Shown: positions 34,802 through 43,470 of the stretch, one piece after another | Numbering within the stretch: position 1 is the first letter of the stretch | How the letters are laid out: every line of letters begins with the position of its first letter | DNA from: Solibacillus sp. FSL W7-1464 | GTDB taxonomy: Bacteria > Bacillota > Bacilli > Bacillales_A > Planococcaceae | NCBI RefSeq assembly: GCF_038004425.1 | Contig: NZ_JBBORC010000001.1 | Coordinates: forward strand, 3,609,501 to 3,673,500 | DNA: 64,000 bases | Reading direction: 5' to 3' | The notes under the pieces: generated by a model | Told to the model about the DNA's origin: nothing | What the model saw: only the letters and a program-made list of their open reading frames with translations | Database searches by the model: none | Program-made: the position numbers and the translations under genes

Positions 34802-36510
34802 ACATTCAGCTAAAGCAATTATGGGAACTCATTAAAAAAAGCAAATTTCCCAAAAAGCTCGTCATCATTGTTTTTGTATTAAGTATTATCGAAACACTCG
34901 CTTCACTCGCTGTACCGTTATTTACGATGAATATGATCAACGATTTTTCGACTACGGGTTTTGCCTGGACAGCAGTCACTGCTGTTGCTCTAATTTTAGT
35001 TATACAGGCAGTTCTTAGTGGTTTGACCTACTTTCTAATGCGTATGCTCGGTGAACGGATTGTCGCGAACTTGCGAAATACACTCTGGCAGCATATTTTA
35101 CACTTAAAAACCCCTTATTTTGATGCCCACGAATCCGGGGAAACGATGAGCCGTATTACACAGGATACAAGCGTAGTAAAAGAACTTGTAACCGATCATC
35201 TAGTAAGCTTCGTATCGGGTATTTTCTCTATAATCGGTGCAATTGCAATTTTACTTTGGATCGACTGGAAAATGACGCTTCTTATGTTAATAGCCGTACC
35301 GCTTGCAATTTTTGTTACATTGCCACTTGGACAAAAAATGCATAAAATTGCTAAAGCCAATCAAGACGAACTCGCTTCATTCAGTGGCCACCTTGGACGG
35401 GTATTATCAAATATCCGACTTGTAAAGTCTTCGCAAACCGAAACATTGGAAAAAGAACGGGGTGACAACCGGATTGAGCAACTTTACGAATTTGGTTTAA
35501 AAGAAGCAAAGATTCTCGCTATTTTATCTCCGATTATGACGCTCATTATGATGATTGTGCTGATTCTTTTATTCGGGTATGGGGGCACACAAGTATCTTC
35601 AGGAGCAATTTCTTCAGGGGAGCTTGTTGCGATTATGATTTACCTTGTGCAGATCATTATTCCTTTTACACAAATGGCAACTTTTTTCACAGCTTTGCAA
35701 AAAGCACTTGGCGCAACAGAACGTATTCAATCGATTATCGCTCAGGAAACCGAAAGAATATCCGGTCTTTCAATTCCTGCGGCAGCACAAAATATCATTT
35801 TTCAAAATGTAAAGTTTCAATATGCCGAGCAGCCTATTTTAAAAGGGATGAACTTTACGATTCCCTCCGGAAAGACAACCGCATTTGTAAGCAGTAGTGG
35901 CGGTGGGAAAACGACGATGTTTTCTTTAATCGAACGCTTTTATGAAGTGACTGAAGGCAAAATCTTATATGGATCGGCAAATATTGAACAGTATGATTTA
36001 TATGAATGGCGGAAATTGTTTGGCTATGTGACACAGGACGCCCCCCTTATGAATGGTTCAATCCGCGAAAATGTTCTGTATGGTCAAAACGAAGCAACAA
36101 ACGAACAAGTAATGGAAGCATTGAAGGCCGCCTATGCCTATGATTTTGTGATGGCACTTGAACATGGAATTGAAACGGAAGTTGGAGAAGGCGGCATTAA
36201 ATTATCAGGGGGCCAAAAGCAGCGGATTGCGATTGCCCGTGCAATTTTACGCAATCCCCAAATATTGCTGCTTGATGAAGCGACATCGAATTTGGACAAT
36301 GAATCTGAACGTGAGGTCCAGCTTGCATTACAGACATTAATGCAAAACCGGACGACCATCATTATTGCACATCGCCTTTCTACAATTACTAACGCCGACC
36401 AGATTTTACTGTTTGAAGACGGTCAGCTGTCAGGCGAAGGTACACACGCGGAGCTTATTGAAGCCCATTCCTACTACAAACAGCTTTGGTCCAAAATGCA
36501 AATGGTTTAG
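34798..36510 (+). CDS. Homodimeric-type multidrug ABC exporter
   Basis: A 570-residue half-transporter (BmrA-like): six helices at about 15-300, NBD at about 325-565. The signature LSGGQKQR and Walker B LLLDEATSNLD with catalytic Glu are canonical, so it may work as a homodimer. Walker A reads SSSGGGKTT, with Ser at the first Gly of GxxGxGKT. The ATG (34798) overlaps the stop of the MerR gene and has GAGGGGG 7 bases upstream. Being under a MerR regulator suggests drug-inducible efflux. Confidence 0.93.
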   Translation: MNIQLKQLWELIKKSKFPKKLVIIVFVLSIIETLASLAVPLFTMNMINDFSTTGFAWTAVTAVALILVIQAVLSGLTYFLMRMLGERIVANLRNTLWQHILHLKTPYFDAHESGETMSRITQDTSVVKELVTDHLVSFVSGIFSIIGAIAILLWIDWKMTLLMLIAVPLAIFVTLPLGQKMHKIAKANQDELASFSGHLGRVLSNIRLVKSSQTETLEKERGDNRIEQLYEFGLKEAKILAILSPIMTLIMMIVLILLFGYGGTQVSSGAISSGELVAIMIYLVQIIIPFTQMATFFTALQKALGATERIQSIIAQETERISGLSIPAAAQNIIFQNVKFQYAEQPILKGMNFTIPSGKTTAFVSSSGGGKTTMFSLIERFYEVTEGKILYGSANIEQYDLYEWRKLFGYVTQDAPLMNGSIRENVLYGQNEATNEQVMEALKAAYAYDFVMALEHGIETEVGEGGIKLSGGQKQRIAIARAILRNPQILLLDEATSNLDNESEREVQLALQTLMQNRTTIIIAHRLSTITNADQILLFEDGQLSGEGTHAELIEAHSYYKQLWSKMQMV

Positions 36511-36512
36511 AG

Positions 36513-36556
36513 TAAAAAGTGCTCCGAAGAAAACTTCGCAGCACTTTTTTTCAGCT
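36513..36556 (+). terminator. Terminator of MerR-ABC operon
   Basis: AAAAAGTGCT-CGAAG pairs with CTTCG-AGCACTTTTTTT. Confidence 0.92.
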
Positions 36557-36600
36557 ATTGAAAAACACGCCAAAACTTGATTACTTTTAACGTGATATAT

Positions 36601-36957
36601 TTAAGCTTTCAATTGAGAGAACTGTATATTTTTACAGCGTTTTTTCAGGATATCCAATACTTCGTTTAAAAAACTAATTTCATCTTTTTCGACCATCCAG
36701 GCGTTTTCATCATGCTGAGCAACATACGTACTGCTTACGTACGGGGCATTTTCCGCTGTAATCAGGCGCACATAACCGAATGTCATACCGGCTTCCTTGT
36801 AATCGACTCTCAAAATTTCATCATATGAAATAGTCTTCATCCGAGGTTTAGATTTATTTATAAATAGAAACTTTTCGCCAGCATAGTCAATTGTTAGTTC
36901 TGTTTTATCTAGTATCACCTTATAGCCACCAAATAATTTAAAGCTATATGTTTTCAT
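36601..36957 (-). CDS. Hypothetical protein, probable PH-like fold
   Basis: A 118-residue cytoplasmic protein beginning MKTYSFKLFGGYKVILDKT. Its alternating beta-strands and a final helix (VLDILKKRCKNIQF) resemble PH/SHOCT-type domains such as bacterial PH domain proteins. The start at 36957 follows GGAG by 9 bases; the ORF extends nine codons further upstream without a ribosome site. I cannot give a function. Confidence 0.6.
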   Translation of the reverse strand: MKTYSFKLFGGYKVILDKTELTIDYAGEKFLFINKSKPRMKTISYDEILRVDYKEAGMTFGYVRLITAENAPYVSSTYVAQHDENAWMVEKDEISFLNEVLDILKKRCKNIQFSQLKA

Positions 36958-37089
36958 CGTTAACGACTCCATTTCAACTATCATTAGTTTTATTATACGG
37001 ATTGTATCGATGAATTTCTAACTTTTACATAGATTACTGAGCCAAAAGATCCTCAACCGTAATTTTCCCCTTAGCTCAACTTTCCTTCA

Positions 37090-37749
37090 TTAAAACCTTC
37101 TATACGGTCTGTCATTCGAAAAATGGATCGCTGTCCACATTAGAGTCGCAATTAACACTAACTCAAAGGCATTTGTAATCGCGTTACTGCCAATATCAAT
37201 CGGAAATGCACTACCGATCGTCATAACGATTGTACCGACAAGCATCCACCACCATTTTCTTTTCCAGGCAAGCATGATAGAGGCGATTAGCAAGGCAACA
37301 AGGACAATCAAAATCATTGGCGGCGGACCGGATGCTGCTTCTGTTGTACTGTAGCTAAGTACACCATACGATTCCTCCGGAGCTAGTTCCAATCCGCTCA
37401 GCTCTGCAAAATATTCAACAATCATGGCAACAACCCATAAAGCACCAAATGTAAAAGGAACCCATTTCTTATAGGCAAAATGAAGGTTTGCCTCTTTCAT
37501 TACAAACAATGAAAAAAGTATTAAAGTAGGTGTGAATATTGCATGAAGCCAAAAACGACCATAGCTTAGGTTTTTAAGAAGGTCTCCCTCTCCTATGACA
37601 TGGCCTAACGCTAGTACTGCATTATCATAAATCAGGGCAGCGACAACTAAAAATAATATGGCGGATGCAGTTTTTTTATGTTTTGCCATTCCCCAGACGA
37701 AAATGGCAATATAGGCAATCGTGAAAAATCCGAAAATATAAGGATCCAT
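37090..37749 (-). CDS. Polytopic membrane protein, function unknown
   Basis: A 219-residue protein with about seven predicted helices (first: YIFGFFTIAYIAIFVWGMA; last near 195-210). A loop with GLELAPEESYGVLSYSTTE would lie outside. No family is recognised; proteins like it occur in Bacillaceae as putative membrane proteins. The second ATG (37749) is preferred because AGGAGG lies 6 bases upstream. It is divergent from the FAD oxidoreductase. Confidence 0.7.
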   Translation of the reverse strand: MDPYIFGFFTIAYIAIFVWGMAKHKKTASAILFLVVAALIYDNAVLALGHVIGEGDLLKNLSYGRFWLHAIFTPTLILFSLFVMKEANLHFAYKKWVPFTFGALWVVAMIVEYFAELSGLELAPEESYGVLSYSTTEAASGPPPMILIVLVALLIASIMLAWKRKWWWMLVGTIVMTIGSAFPIDIGSNAITNAFELVLIATLMWTAIHFSNDRPYRRF

Positions 37750-37867
37750 CATACCCCTCCTCTTAGTTTCTATTCTTTCCCCTTTACCCCGAAATTAAAT
37801 TATTAAAAAGATTAGAAACAGAACGAAGCGGGAAATATTCTTTAGATAATACAAGGGGGGACTATTT

Positions 37868-39079
37868 ATGGAATTACACAATGGTTTATTATTTTGGCCA
37901 ACGACACTTTTAAAAGAACCACACACGAACCCACCAATTAAACCTCATTATGATGCGATTATCGTAGGTGCCGGAATGAGCGGAATACTGACGGCGAAAG
38001 CATTAATCGATGAAGGTTTAACGGTAGCAGTTTTAGAACGAAACGAGCTCGGCTCCGGCAGTACTTCCGCCAATACAGGACTACTTCAATATTCAAATGA
38101 TATTCAGTTACATGAACTAAGTGATTTAATCGGAGAGGAGGATGCTGTACGTTTTTATAAACTTTGCTTGGAGGCAGTTGACCGCCTGGCGGAAATTGCG
38201 CAACCATTAAAAGACCAGGCAGATTTCAATCGACGTCCAAGCATCTGTTTTGCCAGTGAAAAAAAAGACGTGTCAAAGCTTGAAAAAGAATGCGAAATAT
38301 TGGTAAAGAACGGGTTCCCTGCTGAATTTTGGAATGAACTTGTCGTAGAAAAGCGCTTGCCTTTTAATGCGCCTGCTGCTTTGTACACACAAAGCGATGC
38401 GGAAATGAACCCTTACAAATTCGTGGTTTCATTAACTGAGCAGCTTATCGCTAAAGGGCTGGACTTATTTGAAAACACGTATGCCAACATCATTGAGGAT
38501 GAAGGAAATGAGATCATTTTGCATACTATGAACGGAATCTTTAAAACATCCCGTATTGTATACACGACCGGCTACGATCGGCTGCCATATGGAAAAATGA
38601 AAGGTGCTGATATTAACCGCTCTTATGCGATTGTCACAGAGCAAAAACCCGGCTTTGAAGGTTGGTACGAAAATGCACTCATTTGGGAAACTGCCCGCCC
38701 GTATTTATATATGCGAAAAACAGTGGATCACCGTATTATAATCGGGGGATTAGACGAAAAGAGAGCCGATCCTGCCAAACATGAAACAAAAGTGGAAGCA
38801 ATGGCAAACGAATTGCTTGATAAACTTCATGAACTATTGCCTGATGAAACCTTCCATGCCCCATATAAATATTGTGCTTCCTTTGGCGAGTCATTAGACC
38901 ATCTTCCTTTCATCGGACAGCATCCAGAACAGCCGAATCACTATTACCTGCTCGGATTTGGGGGTAACGGCACGGTCTATAGTATGCTTGGCTCGCATAT
39001 TATTGCCGATTTAGTCATGAATCGCCCGAATGACGACGCGCGTCTCGTGACATTGGACCGGAAATATGGAATTAAATAA
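37868..39079 (+). CDS. FAD-dependent oxidoreductase (DAO family)
   Basis: A 403-residue flavoenzyme. The FAD-binding motif DAIIVGAGMSGILTAKALI (about residues 29-47), then VLERNELGSGSTSANTGLL, and a C-terminal YYLLGFGGNGTVYS typical of glycine oxidase, sarcosine oxidase and D-amino-acid dehydrogenase relatives. The substrate is probably an amino acid or related amine; none of the neighbours settles it. AGGGGGG precedes the start. Promoter not identified. Confidence 0.86.
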   Translation: MELHNGLLFWPTTLLKEPHTNPPIKPHYDAIIVGAGMSGILTAKALIDEGLTVAVLERNELGSGSTSANTGLLQYSNDIQLHELSDLIGEEDAVRFYKLCLEAVDRLAEIAQPLKDQADFNRRPSICFASEKKDVSKLEKECEILVKNGFPAEFWNELVVEKRLPFNAPAALYTQSDAEMNPYKFVVSLTEQLIAKGLDLFENTYANIIEDEGNEIILHTMNGIFKTSRIVYTTGYDRLPYGKMKGADINRSYAIVTEQKPGFEGWYENALIWETARPYLYMRKTVDHRIIIGGLDEKRADPAKHETKVEAMANELLDKLHELLPDETFHAPYKYCASFGESLDHLPFIGQHPEQPNHYYLLGFGGNGTVYSMLGSHIIADLVMNRPNDDARLVTLDRKYGIK

Positions 39080-39162
39080 TCGAAAAACCTGTATTGTTGG
39101 AATTGTATTTTTAAATTTTGCCTCTTTGTTATAAGCTATTAAGCAGAAGGGGGGACTTTTTC

Positions 39163-39564
39163 ATGGTTTTTAAATCGAAGGTGGATATTTGGATGGCTAT
39201 TATATTTATTTTAGTTCCAATCTCTATGATATACGGGGTCATTACAGAGCCAAGTGCAATTTTGCTCCTTATTACGGCATTCATGATTGTCTTATTGTGC
39301 ATACTGTTTTTTGGTACAAAATACGTCATCGAAAAGGACGTACTCATCGTTTACGGCGGTATTTATAAAAAGCGAATCCCAGTTAAACAAATACGCAGCT
39401 TGCGCCCATCGAAAAATCCTTTATCGGCTCCGGCTATGTCAATCGACCGGATTGAAATTACCTTTGATCCGCATATTCAAATCATTCTTGTATCTCCAAA
39501 AGAAAAAGAGCTGTTTGTAAAAAAGCTACTTGAAATCAATCCAGGTATTGCGCTCAAGTCATAG
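39163..39564 (+). CDS. PH domain-containing membrane protein
   Basis: A 133-residue protein: two N-terminal helices (about 8-50) followed by a bacterial PH-like domain (YVIEKDVLIVYGGIYKKRIP and onwards), as in YdbT/YdbS-type pairs. Chosen start 39163 has AGGGGGGA about 8 bases upstream. Function unknown; probably the last gene of the oxidoreductase transcript (83-base gap). Confidence 0.75.
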   Translation: MVFKSKVDIWMAIIFILVPISMIYGVITEPSAILLLITAFMIVLLCILFFGTKYVIEKDVLIVYGGIYKKRIPVKQIRSLRPSKNPLSAPAMSIDRIEITFDPHIQIILVSPKEKELFVKKLLEINPGIALKS

Positions 39565-39606
39565 AAAAGTCCACGCAAACTGAATGATCAGTCTGCGCGG
39601 ATCTTT
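39565..39606. terminator. Bidirectional terminator
   Basis: AAAAGTCCACGCA-ACTGA pairs with TCAGT-TGCGCGGATCTTTT, between the converging PH protein and EAL genes. Confidence 0.88.
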
Positions 39607-40373
39607 TAAACGAGTATTCCTTTTTCACTTAATCGTTGTGAAAAATCGTCAATCGTCAATGGACGGCTATAATAGTAGCCCTGGACAAATTCACAGTCAA
39701 ACTCCCGTAAAAGGTGCAAGTCTTCATGTTCCTCCACACCTTCCGCCACTACTTTTAAATTAAGTGCACGCGCCAAAGAAATCATCGCTGAAACCATGGC
39801 AATATCCGCATTGTTTTTATACATTTTGTGGATGAACGTACGATCGATTTTCAGTAAATCAATCGGAAATTTCTTCAAATAGCTTAATGAGGAATAGCCT
39901 GTCCCAAAGTCATCAATAGCCAATGTAATATCCATTTCACTCAATTGTTCGATCGTTTTGAGCAAATCTGAATTTTGATCCAGGAAACTCATTTCTGTAA
40001 TCTCGATTTCCAGTACACTTGGTGAAATTCCATGCTGCTGTAAAATTCGGTTTAAACGATCAATAAAATTATCTGCTTTCAAATGGCTTGGTGAAATATT
40101 AACAGCCACACGAAGATTTAAGTTGAATTGTTCATTCCATTCTGTTGCTTGGCGACCGGCTTTAGCAATAACCCACTCACTTATGTCACTGATCAGTCCA
40201 AAATCTTCTGCAAATGGGATGAACTGATCCGGCGGTACAAAACCAAGCTCCTCGTCAAACCAGCGTATCAGTGCCTCCATCCCTTCAATTTTATTTGTTT
40301 GCAGGTTCACTTTAGGCTGGTAATACAATTCAAATGCCTCGTTTTTAATTGCATCATGTAACTTTGTTTCCAA
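39606..40373 (-). CDS. EAL domain, 3' part of a frameshifted PAS-GGDEF-EAL gene
   Basis: A 255-residue cyclic-di-GMP phosphodiesterase (EAL) domain. Key sites: MEALIRWFDEE (the EAL motif), NISPSHLKADNF, IEITEMSFL and AIDDFGTGYSSLSYL, with KIDRTF and VVAEGVEE near the end, so all metal ligands and the catalytic Glu appear present. The ORF has no ribosome site of its own: it opens with TTG and its frame runs back without a stop to 40440. It belongs to the same protein as 40376-41308, separated by a one-base frameshift. Degradation of c-di-GMP is expected if translated. Confidence 0.85.
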   Translation of the reverse strand: METKLHDAIKNEAFELYYQPKVNLQTNKIEGMEALIRWFDEELGFVPPDQFIPFAEDFGLISDISEWVIAKAGRQATEWNEQFNLNLRVAVNISPSHLKADNFIDRLNRILQQHGISPSVLEIEITEMSFLDQNSDLLKTIEQLSEMDITLAIDDFGTGYSSLSYLKKFPIDLLKIDRTFIHKMYKNNADIAMVSAMISLARALNLKVVAEGVEEHEDLHLLREFDCEFVQGYYYSRPLTIDDFSQRLSEKGILV

Positions 40374-40375
40374 TG

Positions 40376-41308
40376 TCAGTAGTTGGTTATGTGAAAAGCG
40401 TTGTTGTTTTTTATATATGACAAAACCCTTATTATTGCTCTTTTTGCCTCATGCATCGCAATATCCGCATATTTCAATATATCATGCGCAGATTGACCAT
40501 GCTCCGGGTAATTTACCGCTCCTATACTGATCGATGCATAAAAAGTATGGTTATTTAAATTGAATTGACGTTTAAATAGCGCTTGTATATCTTCTGCGGC
40601 ACTTTCAAGTAATGCTGAATCTTTTAAAATACAAATGAATTCATCTCCACTTAAACGGTAAAAAGTCATCAATGGACTGTTCAGTATTTTTGTTCGTACC
40701 GCAATTTCTGCCAAAAACATATCTCCGACACCGTGCCCTAGGCCATCGTTAATATTTTTAAACCGGTTCACATCAAATAATATGAGTGAAAATGGCTGCT
40801 GTTCCACTTCAATCAGTGTTTTTAAATCCGTAAGCAACATCCTGCGATTTGGCAGCTCTGTCAAATCATCATGATGTGCAATATGTATCATTTCCCCAAT
40901 TTTCTTTTGCGCGGTAATATCTGTACGAATCGAAATATACTGATAGGGTTTTCCTTTTGCATTTAAAAACGGCACAATTGTTGTCTGTACCCAATATGTT
41001 GAACCATCCTTTGCACGGTTACATACTTCTCCGTGCCATGTCTTACCTGAACCGATTGTACGCCACATTTCCTTAAAAAAAGTATTCGGATGATAGCCTG
41101 AATTTAAAAGTCGGTGATCTTTACCAATGAGTTCACAACGTTCATATTTGGAAATTTTACAAAACCGGTCATTTACCATTGTGATAATGCCTCTCTGATC
41201 TGTAACAGCCAAAATGGACGACTCGTCTAATGCAATTTTAATATTTTGTAATTCTTCTACGGTCAGTTGCATTGAACTTAGTACATTTTTATCTTCTGTT
41301 TTCACCAT
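40376..41308 (-). CDS. PAS-GGDEF, 5' part of a frameshifted PAS-GGDEF-EAL gene
   Basis: A 310-residue ORF. PAS domain (about 20-140, DESSILAVTDQRGIITMVND, NSGYHPNTFFKEMW) with a PAC segment, then GGDEF (about 150-300) whose motif is LSGDEF rather than GGDEF; SGDEF can still be active. The last ~20 residues (after AMHEAKRA) are out of frame: a normal reading would continue as KSNNKGFVIYKKQQRF into the EAL ORF. The shift sits in an A5 run on the minus strand (40441-40445); one more A would restore the frame. Start is a GTG/ATG with weak ribosome site. Confidence 0.85.
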   Translation of the reverse strand: MVKTEDKNVLSSMQLTVEELQNIKIALDESSILAVTDQRGIITMVNDRFCKISKYERCELIGKDHRLLNSGYHPNTFFKEMWRTIGSGKTWHGEVCNRAKDGSTYWVQTTIVPFLNAKGKPYQYISIRTDITAQKKIGEMIHIAHHDDLTELPNRRMLLTDLKTLIEVEQQPFSLILFDVNRFKNINDGLGHGVGDMFLAEIAVRTKILNSPLMTFYRLSGDEFICILKDSALLESAAEDIQALFKRQFNLNNHTFYASISIGAVNYPEHGQSAHDILKYADIAMHEAKRAIIRVLSYIKNNNAFHITNY

Positions 41309-41528
41309 CTATCCACCAACTTCTATTTAGTGATTCTTTTCTAATATATTTTCGGAAAATTTGCATTCTTTAATCTATAATTATAGTTCTTATTTAATGA
41401 TTTTAGTAGTACTTTTAGATAGTTTCGGCTGTTTTCCATATTTTTTTACTTTTCGCCCTTCATTTTATAAATGAAATTATTTTTTCCCTTTTCGTTTTCA
41501 GAAACTATAACGTATTTTTTCTCTATTA

Positions 41529-41561
41529 AATATTCCACAACTCAACATTTAGTGGAATATT
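41529..41561. promoter_or_regulatory. 10-bp perfect inverted repeat upstream of GNAT leader
   Basis: AATATTCCAC (41529-41538) and GTGGAATATT (41552-41561) across 13 bases, in the 41309-41603 gap. The 3' arm is next to a possible -10 TATAGT at 41572-41577. It looks like an operator or 5'-leader hairpin. The rest of 41309-41528 shows no gene. Confidence 0.5.
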
Positions 41562-41603
41562 CTGATAAAATTATAGTAATTTCCAGTGAAAGGATTGATA
41601 AAA

Positions 41604-41636
41604 ATGAAACCATTTATGAAAGTGATTGAAAAGTAA
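41604..41636 (+). CDS. 10-codon leader ORF of the GNAT gene
   Basis: ATG at 41604 follows GAAAGGATTG; it encodes MKPFMKVIEK and stops at 41634-41636. Its last codons are the first arm of an RNA hairpin (see next entry). It is short, so translation is an inference from position, ribosome site and the structure it overlaps. Confidence 0.5.
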   Translation: MKPFMKVIEK

Positions 41637-41687
41637 TCTTTCAACTCTTTTCAATCAAACAGACATAAAAATTAATTTGAAAAGAGG
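41624..41687 (+). promoter_or_regulatory. Alternating RNA hairpins controlling the GNAT ribosome site
   Basis: Segment 1 GATTGAAAAG (41624-41633, inside the leader ORF) is perfectly complementary to segment 2 CTTTTCAATC (41647-41656). Segment 2 as CTCTTTTCAA (41645-41654) is also perfectly complementary to segment 3 TTGAAAAGAG (41677-41686), which is the ribosome site of the GNAT gene (AGAGG, 6 bases before ATG). The two 10-bp stems exclude each other: a layout as in translational attenuators of antibiotic-resistance genes. Confidence 0.65.
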
Positions 41688-41693
41688 AAAACG

Positions 41694-42236
41694 ATGTATA
41701 CAGACCAGGACTTAGTTATACGACCAATAACGGAACAAGATATGGAACGTTTATGGGAGCTGATTTATAAAGATGAACAGCCCGAGTGGAAAAAGTGGGA
41801 TGCTCCGTACTATCCGCATAGAGCGATTCCTTTTGAACAGTTTATCCAGACAAAGCAGGATTGGATCGGGGATGAAGGCTCTTGGATCATTGAAGTGGAA
41901 GGCATTGTACGCGGAATTGTCTCCTATTACTGGGAACATGAACCGTCAAAATGGCTTGAAATAGGTATTGTTCTGCATGAAGGGCAATCATGGGGAAAAG
42001 GGATTGGAACAAGAGCATTAAAATTATGGATTGCACACTTATTTCATACAATGCCATTAGTGCGTATCGGATTTACGACATGGTCAGGCAACGAACGCAT
42101 GATCCGTGTTGGCGAAAAACTTGGGATGCAGCTAGAAGCAAGAATCCGTAAAGTTCGCTATTACGAAGGGTATTATTATGATTCGATTCGCATGGGGTTA
42201 CTTAGAGAAGAATGGGAAACATTGAATAACGAATAA
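41694..42236 (+). CDS. GNAT-family N-acetyltransferase
   Basis: A 180-residue acetyltransferase. Acetyl-CoA binding motif A is GIVLHEGQSWGKGIGTRALKLW (R/Q-x-x-G-x-G/A as WGKGIGT), and the RimJ/RimL-like C-terminal pattern GNERMIRVGEKLGMQLEARIRKVR is visible, fitting acetylation of a protein N-terminus or a small amine, including drugs. The gene lies behind a 10-codon ORF and two competing stem-loops, unusual for a housekeeping acetyltransferase. It is followed after 19 bases by an M20 hydrolase gene, probably co-transcribed. Confidence 0.9.
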   Translation: MYTDQDLVIRPITEQDMERLWELIYKDEQPEWKKWDAPYYPHRAIPFEQFIQTKQDWIGDEGSWIIEVEGIVRGIVSYYWEHEPSKWLEIGIVLHEGQSWGKGIGTRALKLWIAHLFHTMPLVRIGFTTWSGNERMIRVGEKLGMQLEARIRKVRYYEGYYYDSIRMGLLREEWETLNNE

Positions 42237-42255
42237 TTTTTCAGGGGTGGAAAAG

Positions 42256-43428
42256 ATGAGCGTAAAAGAGAAACTGCAAGCAAACTTTGAGGTCATGGTT
42301 GAAATCCGAAGACATCTGCATATGTATCCGGAGCTTTCATTCAAAGAAATTAATACACCAAAACTTATTGCCGAAAAACTTCGCTCTTTTGGGATTGAAG
42401 TAAAAGAGAAGGTGGGAGGAAATGGGGTTACAGGTTATTTAGAGGGTGCCTTCGACGGACCGACAATTGCGTTCCGAGCAGATTTTGACGCACTTCCGAT
42501 TCAAGATGAAAAAGAAGTGCCCTACAAATCGAAAGTCGATGGGGTAAGCCATGCATGTGGTCATGATATCCATACAGCCGCACTGCTCGGATTGGCAAAA
42601 TCACTTGCTGATAACCGTGACGTACTTCACGGCAATGTCGTATTCATCCATCAATTTGCGGAAGAAGTCGTACCAGGTGGCGCGAAGGCAATGGTAGATG
42701 CAGGTTGCCTGGACGGTGTGGACTATGTATACGGTTCCCATGTCTCATCCTGGAGCGAATTGGGCACTGTGCTGTTTTGTGAGGGCTACGCAATGGCAGC
42801 TGCCGACTTTTTTGAACTTACTATTCAAGGTAAAGGCGGACATGGTGCATCACCTCATGAAACAATAGACCCGATTGTTGCTGCAGCACAATTTGTATTT
42901 GGTGTGCAGCCGATCGTCAGCAGAAATACCGATCCGATTGAATCTGCTGTTATTACAATCGGAAAAATTGAAAGTGGCACAGTTGGCAATGTCATCCCTG
43001 ATAAAGCCCATTTAACAGGAACTGTTCGTACATTCAATCCAGCAATTCGCGATATGGTCGAAGAGAAGCTAAACAACTTATGCAAAGCGATTGAAATTCA
43101 ATACGGTGCTACGCTTGAATTTAACTATACTCGCGGCTATGATGCCGTCTATAATCACCCGGCCGAAACCGCTATGCTTCGGGAAGCTGTCTCAGTAAAC
43201 CTGCCAGACCTGCAAGTATTGTATGCCCCGCCTCGCATGGGAGCAGAAGATTTCACCTATTATTTACAGGAAAAGCCCGGCACGTTTTTCTTCACAGGCG
43301 GCGGCAATCCGGAAATCAATGCAGTCTATCCGCATCACCACCCAAGATTCGATGTGGATGAACAGTCCATGCTTAATATTGCCGATGTGTTTGTGGAAGC
43401 ATTAAAGCTACATGGTGTTGTAAAATAA
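42256..43428 (+). CDS. M20D-family amidohydrolase (N-acyl-amino-acid deacylase type)
   Basis: A 390-residue metalloenzyme. Zn motif RADFDALPI, SHACGHDIHTAALLG (CGHD-xH), the Glu of FAEEVVPGGAKAM, and GHGASPHETIDPI in the dimerisation domain are as in M20D hydrolases (hippurate hydrolase, N-acetyl-diaminopimelate or IAA-amino-acid hydrolases). The start ATG (42256) follows GGGGTGGAAAAG; GTG three codons before is too close. Substrate unknown. Paralogues lie at 51185 and 52498. Confidence 0.9.
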   Translation: MSVKEKLQANFEVMVEIRRHLHMYPELSFKEINTPKLIAEKLRSFGIEVKEKVGGNGVTGYLEGAFDGPTIAFRADFDALPIQDEKEVPYKSKVDGVSHACGHDIHTAALLGLAKSLADNRDVLHGNVVFIHQFAEEVVPGGAKAMVDAGCLDGVDYVYGSHVSSWSELGTVLFCEGYAMAAADFFELTIQGKGGHGASPHETIDPIVAAAQFVFGVQPIVSRNTDPIESAVITIGKIESGTVGNVIPDKAHLTGTVRTFNPAIRDMVEEKLNNLCKAIEIQYGATLEFNYTRGYDAVYNHPAETAMLREAVSVNLPDLQVLYAPPRMGAEDFTYYLQEKPGTFFFTGGGNPEINAVYPHHHPRFDVDEQSMLNIADVFVEALKLHGVVK

Positions 43429-43470
43429 TTTTACTGGAACTGCCAGGTTCTTTAAGGGGGTTTATAGAAA

